Source: JBBSDP01 sp963754335 (GTDB lineage Bacteria; Planctomycetota; Phycisphaerae; Tepidisphaerales; Tepidisphaeraceae). From it: a stretch of DNA of 64,000 bases. This document shows, in pieces, positions 33,068-42,957 of this stretch. Position 1 is the first letter of the stretch. Each line of letters begins with the position of its first letter. A program made the translations under genes and the position numbers. The DNA lies in assembly GCA_963754335.1 (NCBI GenBank), contig CAVWFQ010000003.1, forward strand, positions 186,001-250,000, written 5' to 3'. Below the pieces are notes generated by a model. That model did not search any database. It had not been told where the DNA came from and was given only the letters and a program-made list of their open reading frames with translations.

Positions 33068-33220
33068 CACGACGGGGCAGAGCGGCCCGCGGGGTCGTGG
33101 GTTTACTGAATGGTCACGCCGCCGCGCCGCCCCGCATCGATCGCGCGCCCGATGCGGGGCGGCGCGGCGGAATCGGTAAGCAGTGAACCCCATCATTTGG
33201 CGCCGCTCTGCCCCGTCGTG
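33068..33220. repeat. MITE-like nested palindrome (153 bp)
   Basis: Outer arms 33068-33086 (CACGACGGGGCAGAGCGGC) and 33202-33220 are perfect 19-bp inverted repeats. Inside, 33119-33139 and 33150-33170 form a second perfect 21-bp stem with a 10-nt loop. Between them GTGGGTTTACTG and CAGTGAACCCCA are imperfect complements. The whole unit can fold end to end. It fills the gap between the DUF1080 gene and the hydrolase gene. Confidence 0.8.
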
Positions 33221-33249
33221 GGTCGGCATCGGATCCCGCATTTTCCACT

Positions 33250-34347
33250 TCAAAGTTTCTCCTTGAACCACGTCAGCGTTTGGTCCCACATCGCGTGCGT
33301 GTAACTATGCGGAGTGTTTTCGTAAATAACTCCGCGGAATTGTTCGGGTTTCCCATACAGTCGATACAGCTGTTCGCACCAGCCATTGATCGTCTTGACG
33401 CCGGTGATCGGCGAAGTGGGGTCGCGGTCGCCGTTGAGCGTCAGCAGTGCGCGGGGGGCGATCAGACCATGTATCGCTTCGGTTTCGATCTTTTCGCGAA
33501 GCATGCCCGGGACGAAGTAATAAATGCCGTGGGCGGCGAGATGCTTGCTATCGATCAGATCCTGATATCGGGTGGTGCAGCAGACACTGACCGTCGCCTT
33601 GATCCGATCATCGAGCGCCGCGAGCCACCAGGAACGCGTGGCGCCATGCTCATCCCGAGCGCCCCGATGCGCTCCGGATCGACGTCCGGGCGAGACGCCA
33701 GCAGGTTCAGTGCAAGTTGATCGTCGCGCACGATCATTCCCCACATCGTGCGGCCTTGCCAGAGAAACAGCTTCGCCTCCGACCATTCGACCTGTTGTCC
33801 CTGCTCGCTCTCTCCACCCGGGCCTTGAGAGTTGCGCGAGCCGAACGCGTAGCTGTCGATTCCCAGGACGACAAAGCCGGCCCGCGCAGTTCTTCGGCCG
33901 GGATCAGGTCGCCCAGTGTCTGCTTGAACGCCGGCGTGATCATTTCATCCTTGCCGAGCTTGTATTGTCCGCCGTGAAAGTGGTTGTAAAGAATGGCAGG
34001 GCGTTTGGCGGGAGCGTTCGGCGATGCATCAGGCACGAGCGCATAGCCATAAACCGTCGCACCGGCCCGGTTGTCGAAGGTAAATTTTTCCAGCGTGTAG
34101 CCGTTTCGCTTTTCGCTGCCGGCCGGAGTCGCGGTCGGCGTAAACGCCGGCGGCATGTCGCCCAGGAGGGACCAGAGTTTGGCCCGCAGTGCCGCGCGTC
34201 CCTGCTCCCATTGCTCAACAGAAGCGGGAAGCGGAGTTGTGACGGGCGCGGTGGTCTGCCCGCGCACGGCGCGGCGATGCAAAGGCTCGCGATCAGCGCC
34301 AGCATCGTTTGAGAAACCGCCGAAATTTTCCAGCCAATGAACCGCAT
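33250..34347 (-). CDS. Secreted alpha/beta hydrolase (dienelactone/acetylxylan esterase-like), three frameshifts
   Basis: About 366 residues after repair. A signal peptide (MRFIGWKISAVSQTMLALIA) starts at 34347. Breaks are near 34255, 33885 and 33645; each is explained by one missing base, and restoring all three makes a length divisible by three. The body has RPAILYNHFHGGQY, GIDSYAFGSRN, a nucleophile elbow region GALGMSMGATR, and the acid/His end GDRDPTSP and ENTPHSYTHAMW. The nucleophile elbow reads GMSMG rather than the common GxSxG with the Ser in the centre preserved. Substrate unknown; ester-linked plant glycans are one possibility. Confidence 0.7.
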
Positions 34348-34413
34348 GCGAACTGAGTCAATCCCGTTCGATTCTCTTTATGCAATCCAACTCTCTCTGT
34401 TGCATGACGTCGG

Positions 34414-34556
34414 GTGCGTGACAGACTCGGCCGCAGAGTTTCTTCCCCCCTCTCCCAGTACTCTGGGAGAGGGATGGGGTGAGGGTTTTCCGTATCGCGC
34501 GTTGAAGACCCTCACCCCGCGCCCGCTCACTGGCAGTCGCCGAATCCGTCACGCAC
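34414..34556. repeat. Compound inverted-repeat element with CTCTCCCAG hairpin
   Basis: Outer arms 34414-34430 (GTGCGTGACAGACTCGG) and 34540-34556 match at 15 of 17 bases. A strong central hairpin, CCTCTCCCAG-TACT-CTGGGAGAGG, is at 34449-34472, and GGGGTGAGGGTTTTC / GAAGACCCTCACCCC (34476-34490, 34504-34518) forms a third stem. It occupies most of the 315-bp divergent gap between the hydrolase and the alcohol dehydrogenase gene. Confidence 0.7.
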
Positions 34557-34662
34557 TCCTGACGACAATTGATCGCGAAATCTACTCCTCGCATTGACCC
34601 GGCGAATGCAACCGGGCATAGAATCGCCGACCTGTGGGGATAGGAATTCGAAAGGAACATCG

Positions 34663-35712
34663 ATGCTGAAGACCAAAGGTTATGCCGCCGCCAGCGCCAC
34701 GTCCGCCATCGCGCCGTTTTCGTTCGAGCGGCGTGAGCCGCGCGATAACGATGTGCTGATCGACATCCAGTTCTGCGGCATTTGCCATTCAGACATTCAT
34801 CAGGCCCGAGACGGGTGGGGCGGGTCGATCTTCCCGATGGTGCCGGGCCACGAAATCGTCGGAACCGTCAAGCAGGTCGGCGGAAAAGTCACGAAACACA
34901 AGGTGGGAGACAAAGTCGGCGTCGGTTGCTTCGTCGAATCATGCCGGGTCTGCGAAAATTGCAAGCGCGGCCTGAATCAATATTGCCTTAAGGGAGTCGT
35001 CCTCACCTACAACGGCAAAGACTACGACGGCGTGCCGACTTTCGGCGGATATTCCGACAAGGTCGTGGTCAACGAAGATTACGTGCTCAAGATTCCCGCC
35101 AATCTGCCGCTCAACGCCACCGCGCCGCTGCTCTGCGCCGGAATCACGCTCTACTCGCCGCTCAAGCACTGGGAGGCCGGTCCCGGGAAACGCGTCGCCA
35201 TCATCGGCCTGGGTGGCCTTGGCCACATGGGCGTGAAAATTTCCCACGCGCTTGGAGCCGAGACGACGGTCTTGAGCCAGTCGATGAGTAAGCAGGAAGA
35301 CGGCAAGCGCCTCGGCGCTGAACATTATTTCGCGACCAGCGATCCCGAGACTTTCAAAAAACTTGCAGGCTCGTTCGATCTGATCATCAACACCGTCGCC
35401 GCCCCGATTGACTGGAACCAGTACCTCGGCCTGTTGCGCCTCGATGGCTCGATGGTGGTCGTTGGGGTTCCAGAACAGCCGGTCCCCGTCACCGCGTTTT
35501 CGCTGATTCTCGGACGCCGTAGTCTCGCCGGATCGGCGATCGGAAGCATCGGCGAGACCCAGGAGATGCTGAATTTCTGCGGCAAGCACAACATCGTCAG
35601 CGACATCGAGATGACGCCGATCCAGAAGGTCAATGAAGCCTACGAGCGCATCCTCAAGAGCGACGTGCGATACCGCTTCGTGATCGACATGGCGTCGCTG
35701 AAAGCGGGATAA
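34663..35712 (+). CDS. Zinc-dependent NADP alcohol dehydrogenase (YahK/CAD type)
   Basis: Medium-chain dehydrogenase of 349 residues that reduces aldehydes with NADPH. Catalytic zinc ligands are in FCGICHSDIH and GHE, the structural zinc cysteines in ESCRVCENCKRGLNQYC, and the cofactor loop is GLGGLGHMGVK. The start ATG 34663 has AGGA eight bases upstream; an in-frame ATG at 34594 lacks one. It sits alone between a repeat element and a broken unknown gene, so it is likely a free-standing detoxification or fermentation enzyme. Confidence 0.88.
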   Translation: MLKTKGYAAASATSAIAPFSFERREPRDNDVLIDIQFCGICHSDIHQARDGWGGSIFPMVPGHEIVGTVKQVGGKVTKHKVGDKVGVGCFVESCRVCENCKRGLNQYCLKGVVLTYNGKDYDGVPTFGGYSDKVVVNEDYVLKIPANLPLNATAPLLCAGITLYSPLKHWEAGPGKRVAIIGLGGLGHMGVKISHALGAETTVLSQSMSKQEDGKRLGAEHYFATSDPETFKKLAGSFDLIINTVAAPIDWNQYLGLLRLDGSMVVVGVPEQPVPVTAFSLILGRRSLAGSAIGSIGETQEMLNFCGKHNIVSDIEMTPIQKVNEAYERILKSDVRYRFVIDMASLKAG

Positions 35713-35920
35713 AAAGGTGTGGGCGTGGCCGTTCTTGTCAGAGCCACTCTCAATAGCCGTTTCTGCGCCACAGAATTCGATACTTCGATTATCTGGATTC
35801 GGCAATTCACTTGCATTTGGGCCGGTGACCTTTACGATTTGGGTTGGTTGCGGACTCTTGGCCATCGATACCGGTCCCGTGCTAAATCCGGACGTGGGGG
35901 GCACTTCTCTGGAGTGAATA

Positions 35921-37565
35921 ATGGTCGCTTTGACTTCTACGGCGCGATGGGTGCGTATATCGCCGCCAGTCGTCTGGGTGATCATGCTCACGCTGGTTTT
36001 GTTCTTCGGCGAAACCGTCCCGGCGGGGAGCATCTTCGATGACGATTTCACGCCGCCGGAACCGCCATCGCCCCAATCTCCGTCGACTTCACCACCATCG
36101 ACCCCCGAGGCGAGTCCGGCGCCCCTGAGCGCAGCGTTCCGAGTGACGCGCCGTCCAATGCTTCCGATTTGTCGACAACACCTCCGCCCGAGCCGGCCCG
36201 TCCCGCCTAAGCCCGATCAGGCGCACTCACGTTCTTTATTGAAAGAGGTCTATGCAAAGGAGCTTGCCGACCGTAGCCCCAGCGCCCGTAAGGCGCCGGG
36301 CAAAAGCTGATGAGTGCCGCTTCGGCTGCCAGTGACAATCCAACCGATCAGTTTGTTCTTCTTGTTGGTGCGATGAAGGCCGGCGAGGAGGGTGCGGACC
36401 TTCCCGTCTGCGTTGAGGCGGCCGAACAGCTTGGCGCCATTTACAGCGTCAGTCTGGCGGCGCTGATTCACGATGCCGCTCTCAGAATAAAGTTAAAATC
36501 TGGCGCAGCCCGCTGAAGCCGCCGCCACGATCCGCGCCGGCTTGCAGCTTCTTGGCCAACTTCTGGAAAATGAGGACTTTTCCGCGGGCCTTCATCTGGT
36601 CACGCAGCTTCAGTCTCTCACCGCCAACGACCCTGCAGACCGGACCGTAGTCCTCGATCGCAAGAAAGAAATCGAGTCTTGGCAATCTGCGCGGCAAAAA
36701 TACGTTACTTCACTTCCGCTATTGAAAGCATCGCCAAATGATTCTGGTGCGAATCTGGCCGTCGGGTCTTACCTGTGCCTCATCCGTGGTCGATGGTCAG
36801 AAGGGCTTCCCATGTTGGCCAAGGCGTCCGATCCGACGATGAAGGCGGCTTGCCGCTCGTGAACTCGCGCCGCCGGCGGACGCCACAGCACAGCTCGCGC
36901 TGGCCGAGGAGTGGCTGTTGGCCGCAAAAAATCTTCACGCCGATGCCGCTTTGATGCATGGTGCGATGAAAAGAGGCCTGAGTTGGTATCACATTTGTGC
37001 CCCCAACCTAAACGGCCTTCGGAAGATCGAAGCACAGAATCGTTTTGCTGAACCGGCCGGCGTTGAACTTGGACCACCAACAATCATGAAATTTGTCGGC
37101 CTTCTCGGCGAGCAAAGGTTGTATTCGCTAACCGACCCGACCGTCCCCGATGAATTGAATGCAGCGCAAAGTATCGGAAAATTTTCAATTTCCGGCACTA
37201 AGAAAGTAGATGTGGCGCGGATTGACGGCCAGATCGCCGCGCACTTTGGGAAGGCGTTTGTATTCAACGCCAGGGAAGCCCAGGGAATTGCGACGGTTGG
37301 TGTTTCGAACGATGGTGATCATGCTTACTACATATTCCTGTTGTTGGACCGTAAGAATCGATGCATTGAGCTACCGGTACCGATGCAAAAGGGGGCGACA
37401 TACACCTGGAAATTGACAACTCTCGGTTCAACCGCAAAGCTCACGGTCGCGGATGCGAGCGGTGACATCGGATCCGTGGAATGCCGCGAATACAGAGAAT
37501 TCGCGATCGCCGCCTGCGCCCGGTACCCAGGCGATCCTGTGGATCTCACCGTGCTGCTTCAATAA
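35921..37565 (+). CDS. Hypothetical membrane-anchored protein with helical domain (three frameshifts)
   Basis: About 547 residues once joined. It starts with a hydrophobic segment (VVWVIMLTLVLFFG) and a Pro/Ser-rich linker, then a helical region (KEVYAKELADRSPSARKA, LLVGAMKAGEEG, LPVCVEAAEQLGAIYSV) of a kind common in planctomycete secreted proteins, and a C-terminal beta-rich part with no known family. Frame changes near 36297 (a base lost in an A run), 36505 and 36852 (a base gained each); the corrected length is divisible by three. Start ATG 35921 has GGAG upstream. The 208 bp before it show nothing. Function unknown. Confidence 0.55.
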
Positions 37566-37570
37566 CGTTG

Positions 37571-38075
37571 TTAGAGTTCCCGCCCGATGTTTTCTTCGAC
37601 GGCGTAAGTGTAAAGCATGACCGGCGATGGCGTTCCGCCCGCACGTTTGATCATGCTGTTGATCTGCCCGCGGTGATACGTCGCATGATCGGCGACGTGA
37701 AGCATCACCGCCCAGGCCGGCACCTCAAATCGCCTGCCGGTTCGCGTTTGCGATCGAATAACGAGTTGGATCGACTCAGAAGTCTGCGATTCGGCAAACG
37801 CGAGCAAACCGCGATGGATTGCGTCCCAGCGCGGGGACCTCGTGAAGGGACAGTGGCGGTTCTTCGACGTATGCCACATCCTCGCCTGAAAGGCGGCGGA
37901 GCCAAACCTTCTGAGCCGCGATCGAGTGGCCGACCAGTTTCTGAATCGAACCGAAGGAAATGCCCTGATCCTGAACAAATGCGTCTTCCGCGACGGTCGC
38001 CGACGCCGCGGCGATCTGCTGGTCGGCGTGAACCATGTAGCGCCAGAGAAATCGAATGTTTTCAATATCGGTCAT
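37571..38075 (-). CDS. DinB-family protein (one frameshift near 37850)
   Basis: A four-helix DinB/YfiT-type putative metalloenzyme of about 167 residues. Metal ligands of the family are visible in QKLVGHSIAAQKVWL and, after the break, HVADHATYHRGQINSM. The reading changes frame at about 37850 (one extra base). Such proteins carry out thiol transfer or hydrolytic reactions; the specific role is unknown. Its 5' end is 30 bp from the next small gene on the same strand, so they may be co-transcribed. Convergent with the preceding hypothetical gene. Confidence 0.75.
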
Positions 38076-38105
38076 GGGAATTGGCCAACTGTGCCGCAGT
38101 TCATT

Positions 38106-38414
38106 TCAGGGTCCCTGACCCCCGCGGAGATAATTCCAGCCCGCGTCGGTGAGCCGGATATCGCACGGCATGGGGAAAGCGAAAGAGCCGAGTTCCGGAT
38201 GCGCATCCAGCAGATAGGCCGGGGGATCAAACTCGAAAAACTCCGCCAAGCCTCGGACCGCCAGGCTGCGGGCAGCGTCTTGCATCCGGCTGAGTGAAAA
38301 TTCCAACTGTTCCTGAACCCATGTCGGATCGAGATTTTGTTCGCACCGGTCGGCGTAGGCGCGAATGTAGGCCAGCACCCGAAATTCGGCTTCACTTAAC
38401 GGTAGAGCTGGCAT
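38106..38414 (-). CDS. Small hypothetical protein, winged-helix-like
   Basis: A 102-residue protein with no recognised family. The order of helices and a C-terminal LTDAGWNYLRGG suggests a winged-helix fold like MarR/PadR C-terminal parts, but this is weak. Begins MPALPLSEAEFRVLAYIRAY. Lies just upstream of the DinB-family gene on the same strand. Confidence 0.55.
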   Translation of the reverse strand: MPALPLSEAEFRVLAYIRAYADRCEQNLDPTWVQEQLEFSLSRMQDAARSLAVRGLAEFFEFDPPAYLLDAHPELGSFAFPMPCDIRLTDAGWNYLRGGQGP

Positions 38415-38725
38415 AAAAAGACAGCTTTCGATTCACAACCCAATGTTAAGGGCCCCGACCACGGCAGACAACCCTTTCTTGGTGATGCGGGCGTGGTCGT
38501 CATTCGGGAGGGGGTGTTGAGCCTATTCAAGAGTCGTCGAAATGCCGGAGCAATTGTCTTCGGGCCGTCGATTGTTGAGGCACGGTCCCGCGCATAACGG
38601 TAACCACGATCTCATCTTGCAACCAAACGCAGCGCCGCTAGACTTAGCCACCGGTCGTTCCCGGCAGGCATCGAAAATTGGCTTGGCCGTCATGCAAGCG
38701 AGAACTGGCCGAAGGAGGAACATTC
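38415..38725. other. Intergenic region without a gene
   Basis: This divergent 311-bp gap between the small hypothetical gene and the first Gfo/Idh gene shows no convincing coding frame. It should contain promoters for both sides. A GAAGGAGGAAC ribosome site marks its right end. Confidence 0.5.
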
Positions 38726-39775
38726 ATGCCCGTCAAATACGGCGTCATCGGTTGCGGTTCGATCGCGCAACACCGCCACTTGCCTGAAGCCGCGGCCAAC
38801 AAAGATTCAAAGGTGGTTGCGGTCGTCGACCCCGTATTGGATCGTGTCGAAGAGATCGCGAAAAAGTATGGCGCCAAGGCCTACATCGAATACCGCGAGA
38901 TGCTCAAGAGTCCGGACGTTGATGCGGTTGTCGTGTGCGGCCCCAATTCGACGCACGCCGCCATGAGCATCGATGCGCTCAACGCCGGCAAGCATGTTCT
39001 GTGCGAAAAACCGATGGCCACGACGCGTGCGGATGCGACTGCGATGATCAAGGCCGCGGAGAAAAACGGAAAATTTCTCTATATTGGGATGAACCAGCGC
39101 CTCATGCCGCCGCATGTGCGCGCCAAGGAAATTCTCGACGGCGGAAAACTCGGCAAGGTGCTCGCCTTCCGCACGAGTTTCAAGCATCCCGGGCCTGAGG
39201 GTTGGTCGGTCGATGGGGGAAAAAGCTGGTTCTTCAAAAAGGGACAGGCGTTCATGGGCGTCAGCGGGGATCTGGGCGTTCACAAGGCCGACCTGATTCG
39301 CTGGCTTCTGAATCAGCCGATCACTGAAATCGGCGGCTACCTCACCACGCTCGACAAGCGCGATCCGGAAGGGCATCTGATCGATCTCGACGACAACGCC
39401 TATCTGACCATGAAAACGGAGGGGGGAATTATCGGCAGCATGATTTTGAGCTGGACCAACTACGGGGCGGAAGAAAATTACACCGTCATCTATTGCACCA
39501 ACGGCGTGTTATCGATCGGGACCGATTCGACCTACGGCCTCATCGTCGATTATCGAAATGGCGACCGCGAGATGCACAAACTCGGGGCGATGTCCAGCAA
39601 CGTAAAGCAGGTCGCCAGCGGCGTGATCGATTCGTTCACACGCAATATTCTCCAGAACAAGCCGCCTGAGGTGGATGGGCGCGAAGGTTATCGTGCGCTC
39701 GATGTCATTCTTACCGCGATGGAAGCGTCGGCGCAGGGGAAGACTTTGAAAGTCGGAGCGGCCGCGGTGAAGTAA
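38726..39775 (+). CDS. Gfo/Idh/MocA family oxidoreductase 1
   Basis: NAD(P)-dependent sugar or inositol dehydrogenase-like protein, 349 residues. The cofactor motif GVIGCGSIAQHRH is at the N-terminus, the EKP motif in HVLCEKPMATT near residue 98, and the active-site region GDLGVHKADLIRW holds the usual D/H pair. No signal peptide, so cytoplasmic. Start ATG 38726, with GGAGG ideally placed; the in-frame ATG at 38678 is not used. It is followed 80 bp later by a second member of the same family, so both probably act in one sugar pathway. Confidence 0.88.
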   Translation: MPVKYGVIGCGSIAQHRHLPEAAANKDSKVVAVVDPVLDRVEEIAKKYGAKAYIEYREMLKSPDVDAVVVCGPNSTHAAMSIDALNAGKHVLCEKPMATTRADATAMIKAAEKNGKFLYIGMNQRLMPPHVRAKEILDGGKLGKVLAFRTSFKHPGPEGWSVDGGKSWFFKKGQAFMGVSGDLGVHKADLIRWLLNQPITEIGGYLTTLDKRDPEGHLIDLDDNAYLTMKTEGGIIGSMILSWTNYGAEENYTVIYCTNGVLSIGTDSTYGLIVDYRNGDREMHKLGAMSSNVKQVASGVIDSFTRNILQNKPPEVDGREGYRALDVILTAMEASAQGKTLKVGAAAVK

Positions 39776-39855
39776 AAAGGAAAAAGTGAAAAGGAAAAAG
39801 TGGGCAGATGACCGCTTTAAGTAACTTCATGGGATTTTGAGGAGCGAGATTCGCC

Positions 39856-41050
39856 ATGTCGCAGAAGAAGATCAATGTCGCACTGATCGGCCACAAGTTC
39901 ATGGGCCGCACGCACAGCAACGCGTTTCTGAAAGTGGGCAAGTTTTTTGACCTGGACCTGCTTCCGGTGATGCACACCATTGTCGGGCGAAACAAAGAAG
40001 AACTGGAAGCCTTTCGCGAGCGGTGGGGTTGGCAACACGCCAGCAGTGATTGGAAAGCCACGGTCACCAATCCCGAGATCGGCCTTGTTGATGTGACTAC
40101 GCCGAATAATGCGCACGCTGAGATTGCGATCGCGGCGCTCAAAGCAGGGAAGCATGTGGCTTGCGAAAAGCCGCTCGCCGCCACGCTCGACGAAGCGCGG
40201 CAGATGCGCGACGCCGCTGCCAAGGCCCCCAACTCAAAAACCACGGTCTGGTATGTCTATCGCCGCACGCCCGCCGTCGCACTTGCTTATGAACTGGCCC
40301 GGGCGGGTAAGATCGGGCGCATCTATCATATTCGCGCCTTTTACCTGCAGGACTGGGCCGGCCCCGATGTGCCGCTGATCTGGCGATTCCAGAAGAGCGT
40401 CTCGGGTAGCGGCTCGCACGGCGACCTGGGCGCGCACATCATCGACATGGCCAAGTTCATCAGCGGGGAAGAGATCACCGAGATCCTCGGCTGCGTACAG
40501 GAGACTTTCGTTAAGGAACGGGAGATTCCGTCCCAGGGTTCGTCAGGCGGGATCGCTTCGGGGGCGGCGGCGGCCAAAGGGAAGATGGGCGTTTCCGACG
40601 TGGACGACGCCACGATTTTCATGTCCCGCCTGTCCGGCGGAGGCCTGGCCACGTTCGAAGCGACGCGTTTTGCCACCGGCAATCAGAACCGCAACGGCCT
40701 TGAGATCAACGGCGAAAAAGGGGCCATCCGCTTTGATTTCGAGGACATGAACCACCTTTATTACTACGATCGCACCGCGCCCCGGAAGGTGCAGGGGTGG
40801 ACCCAGATCATGGTGACGCACGGCGGGGACCACCCCTATGCGGCAAACTGGTGGCCGGACTGCGCACATTATCGGCTATGAGCACACCTTCATTAATCAG
40901 GCCGCAGATTTCCTCCAGGTGATTGCGGGTAAGCCGCCGGTCGTGCCCCTGCCGGACTTTGCCGAAGCTTATAAGACGCAACAGGTTCTTGAGGCGGCTG
41001 TCGTGAGCGCGACCGAGCGTCGTCCCGTCAGGCTCTCCGAGATAACATGA
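39856..41050 (+). CDS. Gfo/Idh/MocA family oxidoreductase 2 (one frameshift near 40862)
   Basis: A second family member of about 397 residues after repair. ALIGHKFMGRTHSNAF at the N-terminus, HVACEKPLAATLDEAR at about residue 100, and SGSHGDLGAHIIDMAKFISG for the active site. The frame breaks around 40862, where NWWPD changes into frame for HIIGYEHTFINQAADFL; one extra base explains it. Start ATG 39856 has GAGGAG upstream. The downstream end is 68 bp from a lipoprotein gene. Confidence 0.85.
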
Positions 41051-41118
41051 GGGCGCGTAGAGAGAGCCGCGCGACTTGTCGCCGGACGTCTGGGAGGGTG
41101 AGCTGACTTGGGAGACCT

Positions 41119-42009
41119 ATGAGCGACATGCGATCGGGTTGGGCCTTGACCGCGTTGGCGTGCGTGCTGGCCGGCGGTTGCGTCAAGACGCACCCGACGA
41201 TGAGCACCACCAAGCCTGCGCCCCGAAACCCAGGTGAGCGAGACTGCGCTTCGCGTTCGCGAACTCTCGCGACTGGCCGACGAGTACGGCGCCATCAGCC
41301 GGCAGTTGCCGGGCGCACGCCTGAGGAGCATCGTGATCTCATGCGGCAGGTGTTCGCCGAGCTTGGCGAGATCATGCCACTTCTGGAGAATCCCCGCGAT
41401 AACCTGATCTTCCGCCACCAGATCTCCATCATCGAGGATTGCCGCACGCAGCTCGCGACCGGCTCGTCCGACCTGGCGGTTCAGCCGACCATCGACACCG
41501 GAATGCGGGCAACGTATCACGCCTTGGCCCGCGTCGCTCAGAACAGCTATTTCGATCAGGGAGATCTCACGCCATCGCTCGATCAAATGTCCGCAAAGGT
41601 CGACGAGTTCGACACGGTACATGGCCTGACGCATTCGGTGGTAGTCGGCGAATCCGTCGAAATTTCAAGCAGCATCATCAGCCGGATGGCTGACATCCTG
41701 GCGCAGCGGATTGGTGGCGAAGCCGGCGTTCCCCCACCCCCTCCTGAAACGGCGCCGGCGGCGACGGTTCCCGCCGAGCCGGCGACAGGACCGGCCGAAG
41801 CGCCCGCCACGACGCCTGCCACGCAGCCGACAACCGCCGAATCCCCGTCGAGCGAGCCGGCCGCGACCGCCCCGGCGGCTCCCGAATCTGCTCCTGCAAC
41901 CGCGCCGGCGGCCTCCGAGCCGGCTGCTCCCGAAACGGCGCCAGCCACGGCTCCGGCAGCGCCCGAGTCTGCTCCCGCTCCCGCGCCGGCCGATTCGCCG
42001 AACAAATGA
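41119..42009 (+). CDS. Lipoprotein with Ala/Pro-rich tail (two compensating frameshifts)
   Basis: A 296-residue exported lipoprotein of unknown function. It has a signal peptide with lipobox LAGGC and a helical middle part (FAELGEIMPLLENPRDN, RHQISIIEDCRTQLA), then a tail of about 90 residues built of APA, APE, PATAPAAP repeats. The segment at about 41222-41317 reads like coding sequence in another frame (TALRVRELSRLADEYGAIS), so one base seems inserted near 41222 and one lost near 41317. Start ATG 41119. The repeat tail could span the cell wall. No partner evident. Confidence 0.6.
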   Translation: MSDMRSGWALTALACVLAGGCVKTHPTMSTTKPAPRNPGERDCASRSRTLATGRRVRRHQPAVAGRTPEEHRDLMRQVFAELGEIMPLLENPRDNLIFRHQISIIEDCRTQLATGSSDLAVQPTIDTGMRATYHALARVAQNSYFDQGDLTPSLDQMSAKVDEFDTVHGLTHSVVVGESVEISSSIISRMADILAQRIGGEAGVPPPPPETAPAATVPAEPATGPAEAPATTPATQPTTAESPSSEPAATAPAAPESAPATAPAASEPAAPETAPATAPAAPESAPAPAPADSPNK

Positions 42010-42046
42010 TTACTATTGGAGAGCCGTCACCGGCGCTATCGCTGCC

Positions 42047-42373
42047 ATGGCCTGGACCTCGCTTTGCGAAACCGGAGAATTGCAGGAAGCAGAAGGAAAA
42101 TACGTCGAAATCGGCGGCTTTCAGCTCGCCGTCTTCCTGAATCAGGGAAAATATTACTGTCTCGACAACGTCTGCCCCCACGCCGGTGGCAGCCTCTCCG
42201 GCGGCCCGATTGAAGACGGCTGCGTCCTCTGCCCCTGGCACGCCTGGGCATTCCATCTGGAAAATGGCCAGCTTCGGGGGTTGCCGGGCGTGACAATCAA
42301 CACTTACGCGACCCGCGTTTTCGAGCGTCCGGCGAAGCCGGCGCTGCTGCAAGCGGATTTGCCGATTTTTTGA
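42047..42373 (+). CDS. Rieske [2Fe-2S] protein, NirD-like small ferredoxin
   Basis: A 108-residue electron carrier. Both cluster motifs are intact: CPHAGG and CPWHAW, giving two Cys and two His ligands. The size matches small NirD-like Rieske proteins rather than oxygenase large subunits. No nitrite reductase subunit is adjacent, so the partner is unknown. Start ATG 42047; the 37 bp after the lipoprotein gene contain a TTGGAGAG ribosome-site-like stretch. Possibly co-transcribed with the lipoprotein. Confidence 0.85.
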   Translation: MAWTSLCETGELQEAEGKYVEIGGFQLAVFLNQGKYYCLDNVCPHAGGSLSGGPIEDGCVLCPWHAWAFHLENGQLRGLPGVTINTYATRVFERPAKPALLQADLPIF

Positions 42374-42420
42374 TGGAGAAAACGCGGTTTGAAGCAGACT
42401 TAGGCGCCAGTACCTTCGCA

Positions 42421-42720
42421 CTACCGTGGCAACAAACGGACAAATCCTTCTTGCTCGAAGTGATGATCGGTAGTAAACGCCTCGGTTATGCCGTGTTGGC
42501 GCAACAGTAGAAAGCTAATGGCATCGCAAAGCGAATAATCGCGATCAGGCCGTGCCCGCAACAGATCGATCCCCGCGTCGTGCTCTTCTTTTCCGATCCA
42601 CTCCACCTTCACTGTCGGATCTTGTGCAAGGGCGGAGATGAAGCCCAAATTGATACGGCGATCGATGCCGTGCGCGTTACACAAGGCCACAAGTTCGGCA
42701 AGGATGTAATTATGCGTCAC
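42421..42720 (-). pseudogene. PIN-domain toxin, N-terminus missing or frameshifted
   Basis: The 99-residue frame carries only the C-terminal two thirds of a VapC-like PIN protein: DYSLCDAISFLLLRQHG, TTDHHFEQEGF. The first catalytic aspartate of the N-terminal strand is absent. Just upstream a frame-shifted stretch, VWSDVHDATQRLGV, looks like the previous residues, so the gene is interrupted at about 42720. No antitoxin is seen next to it. The 237-bp stretch 42721-42957 has no other gene. Confidence 0.6.
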
Positions 42721-42957
42721 ACGCCGAGTCGCTGAGTGGCGTCATGCACGTCGCTCCATACGAGGAATTCAGAATTAACACACGGTCGACCCGGCCGCCA
42801 ATGCGCGGCCACCAAATCTGTTTCGGTCTCCTTGCGGCCTATGCTCAATGGGCCTGTGAGATTGCAGTCCAAAACGCTGGATCAATGAGAGTCACAGGTC
42901 CCGACCCGATAATATCGATGTTGGCGAAGGCAGCGATTCTGAACCCGCCCGAATCGA

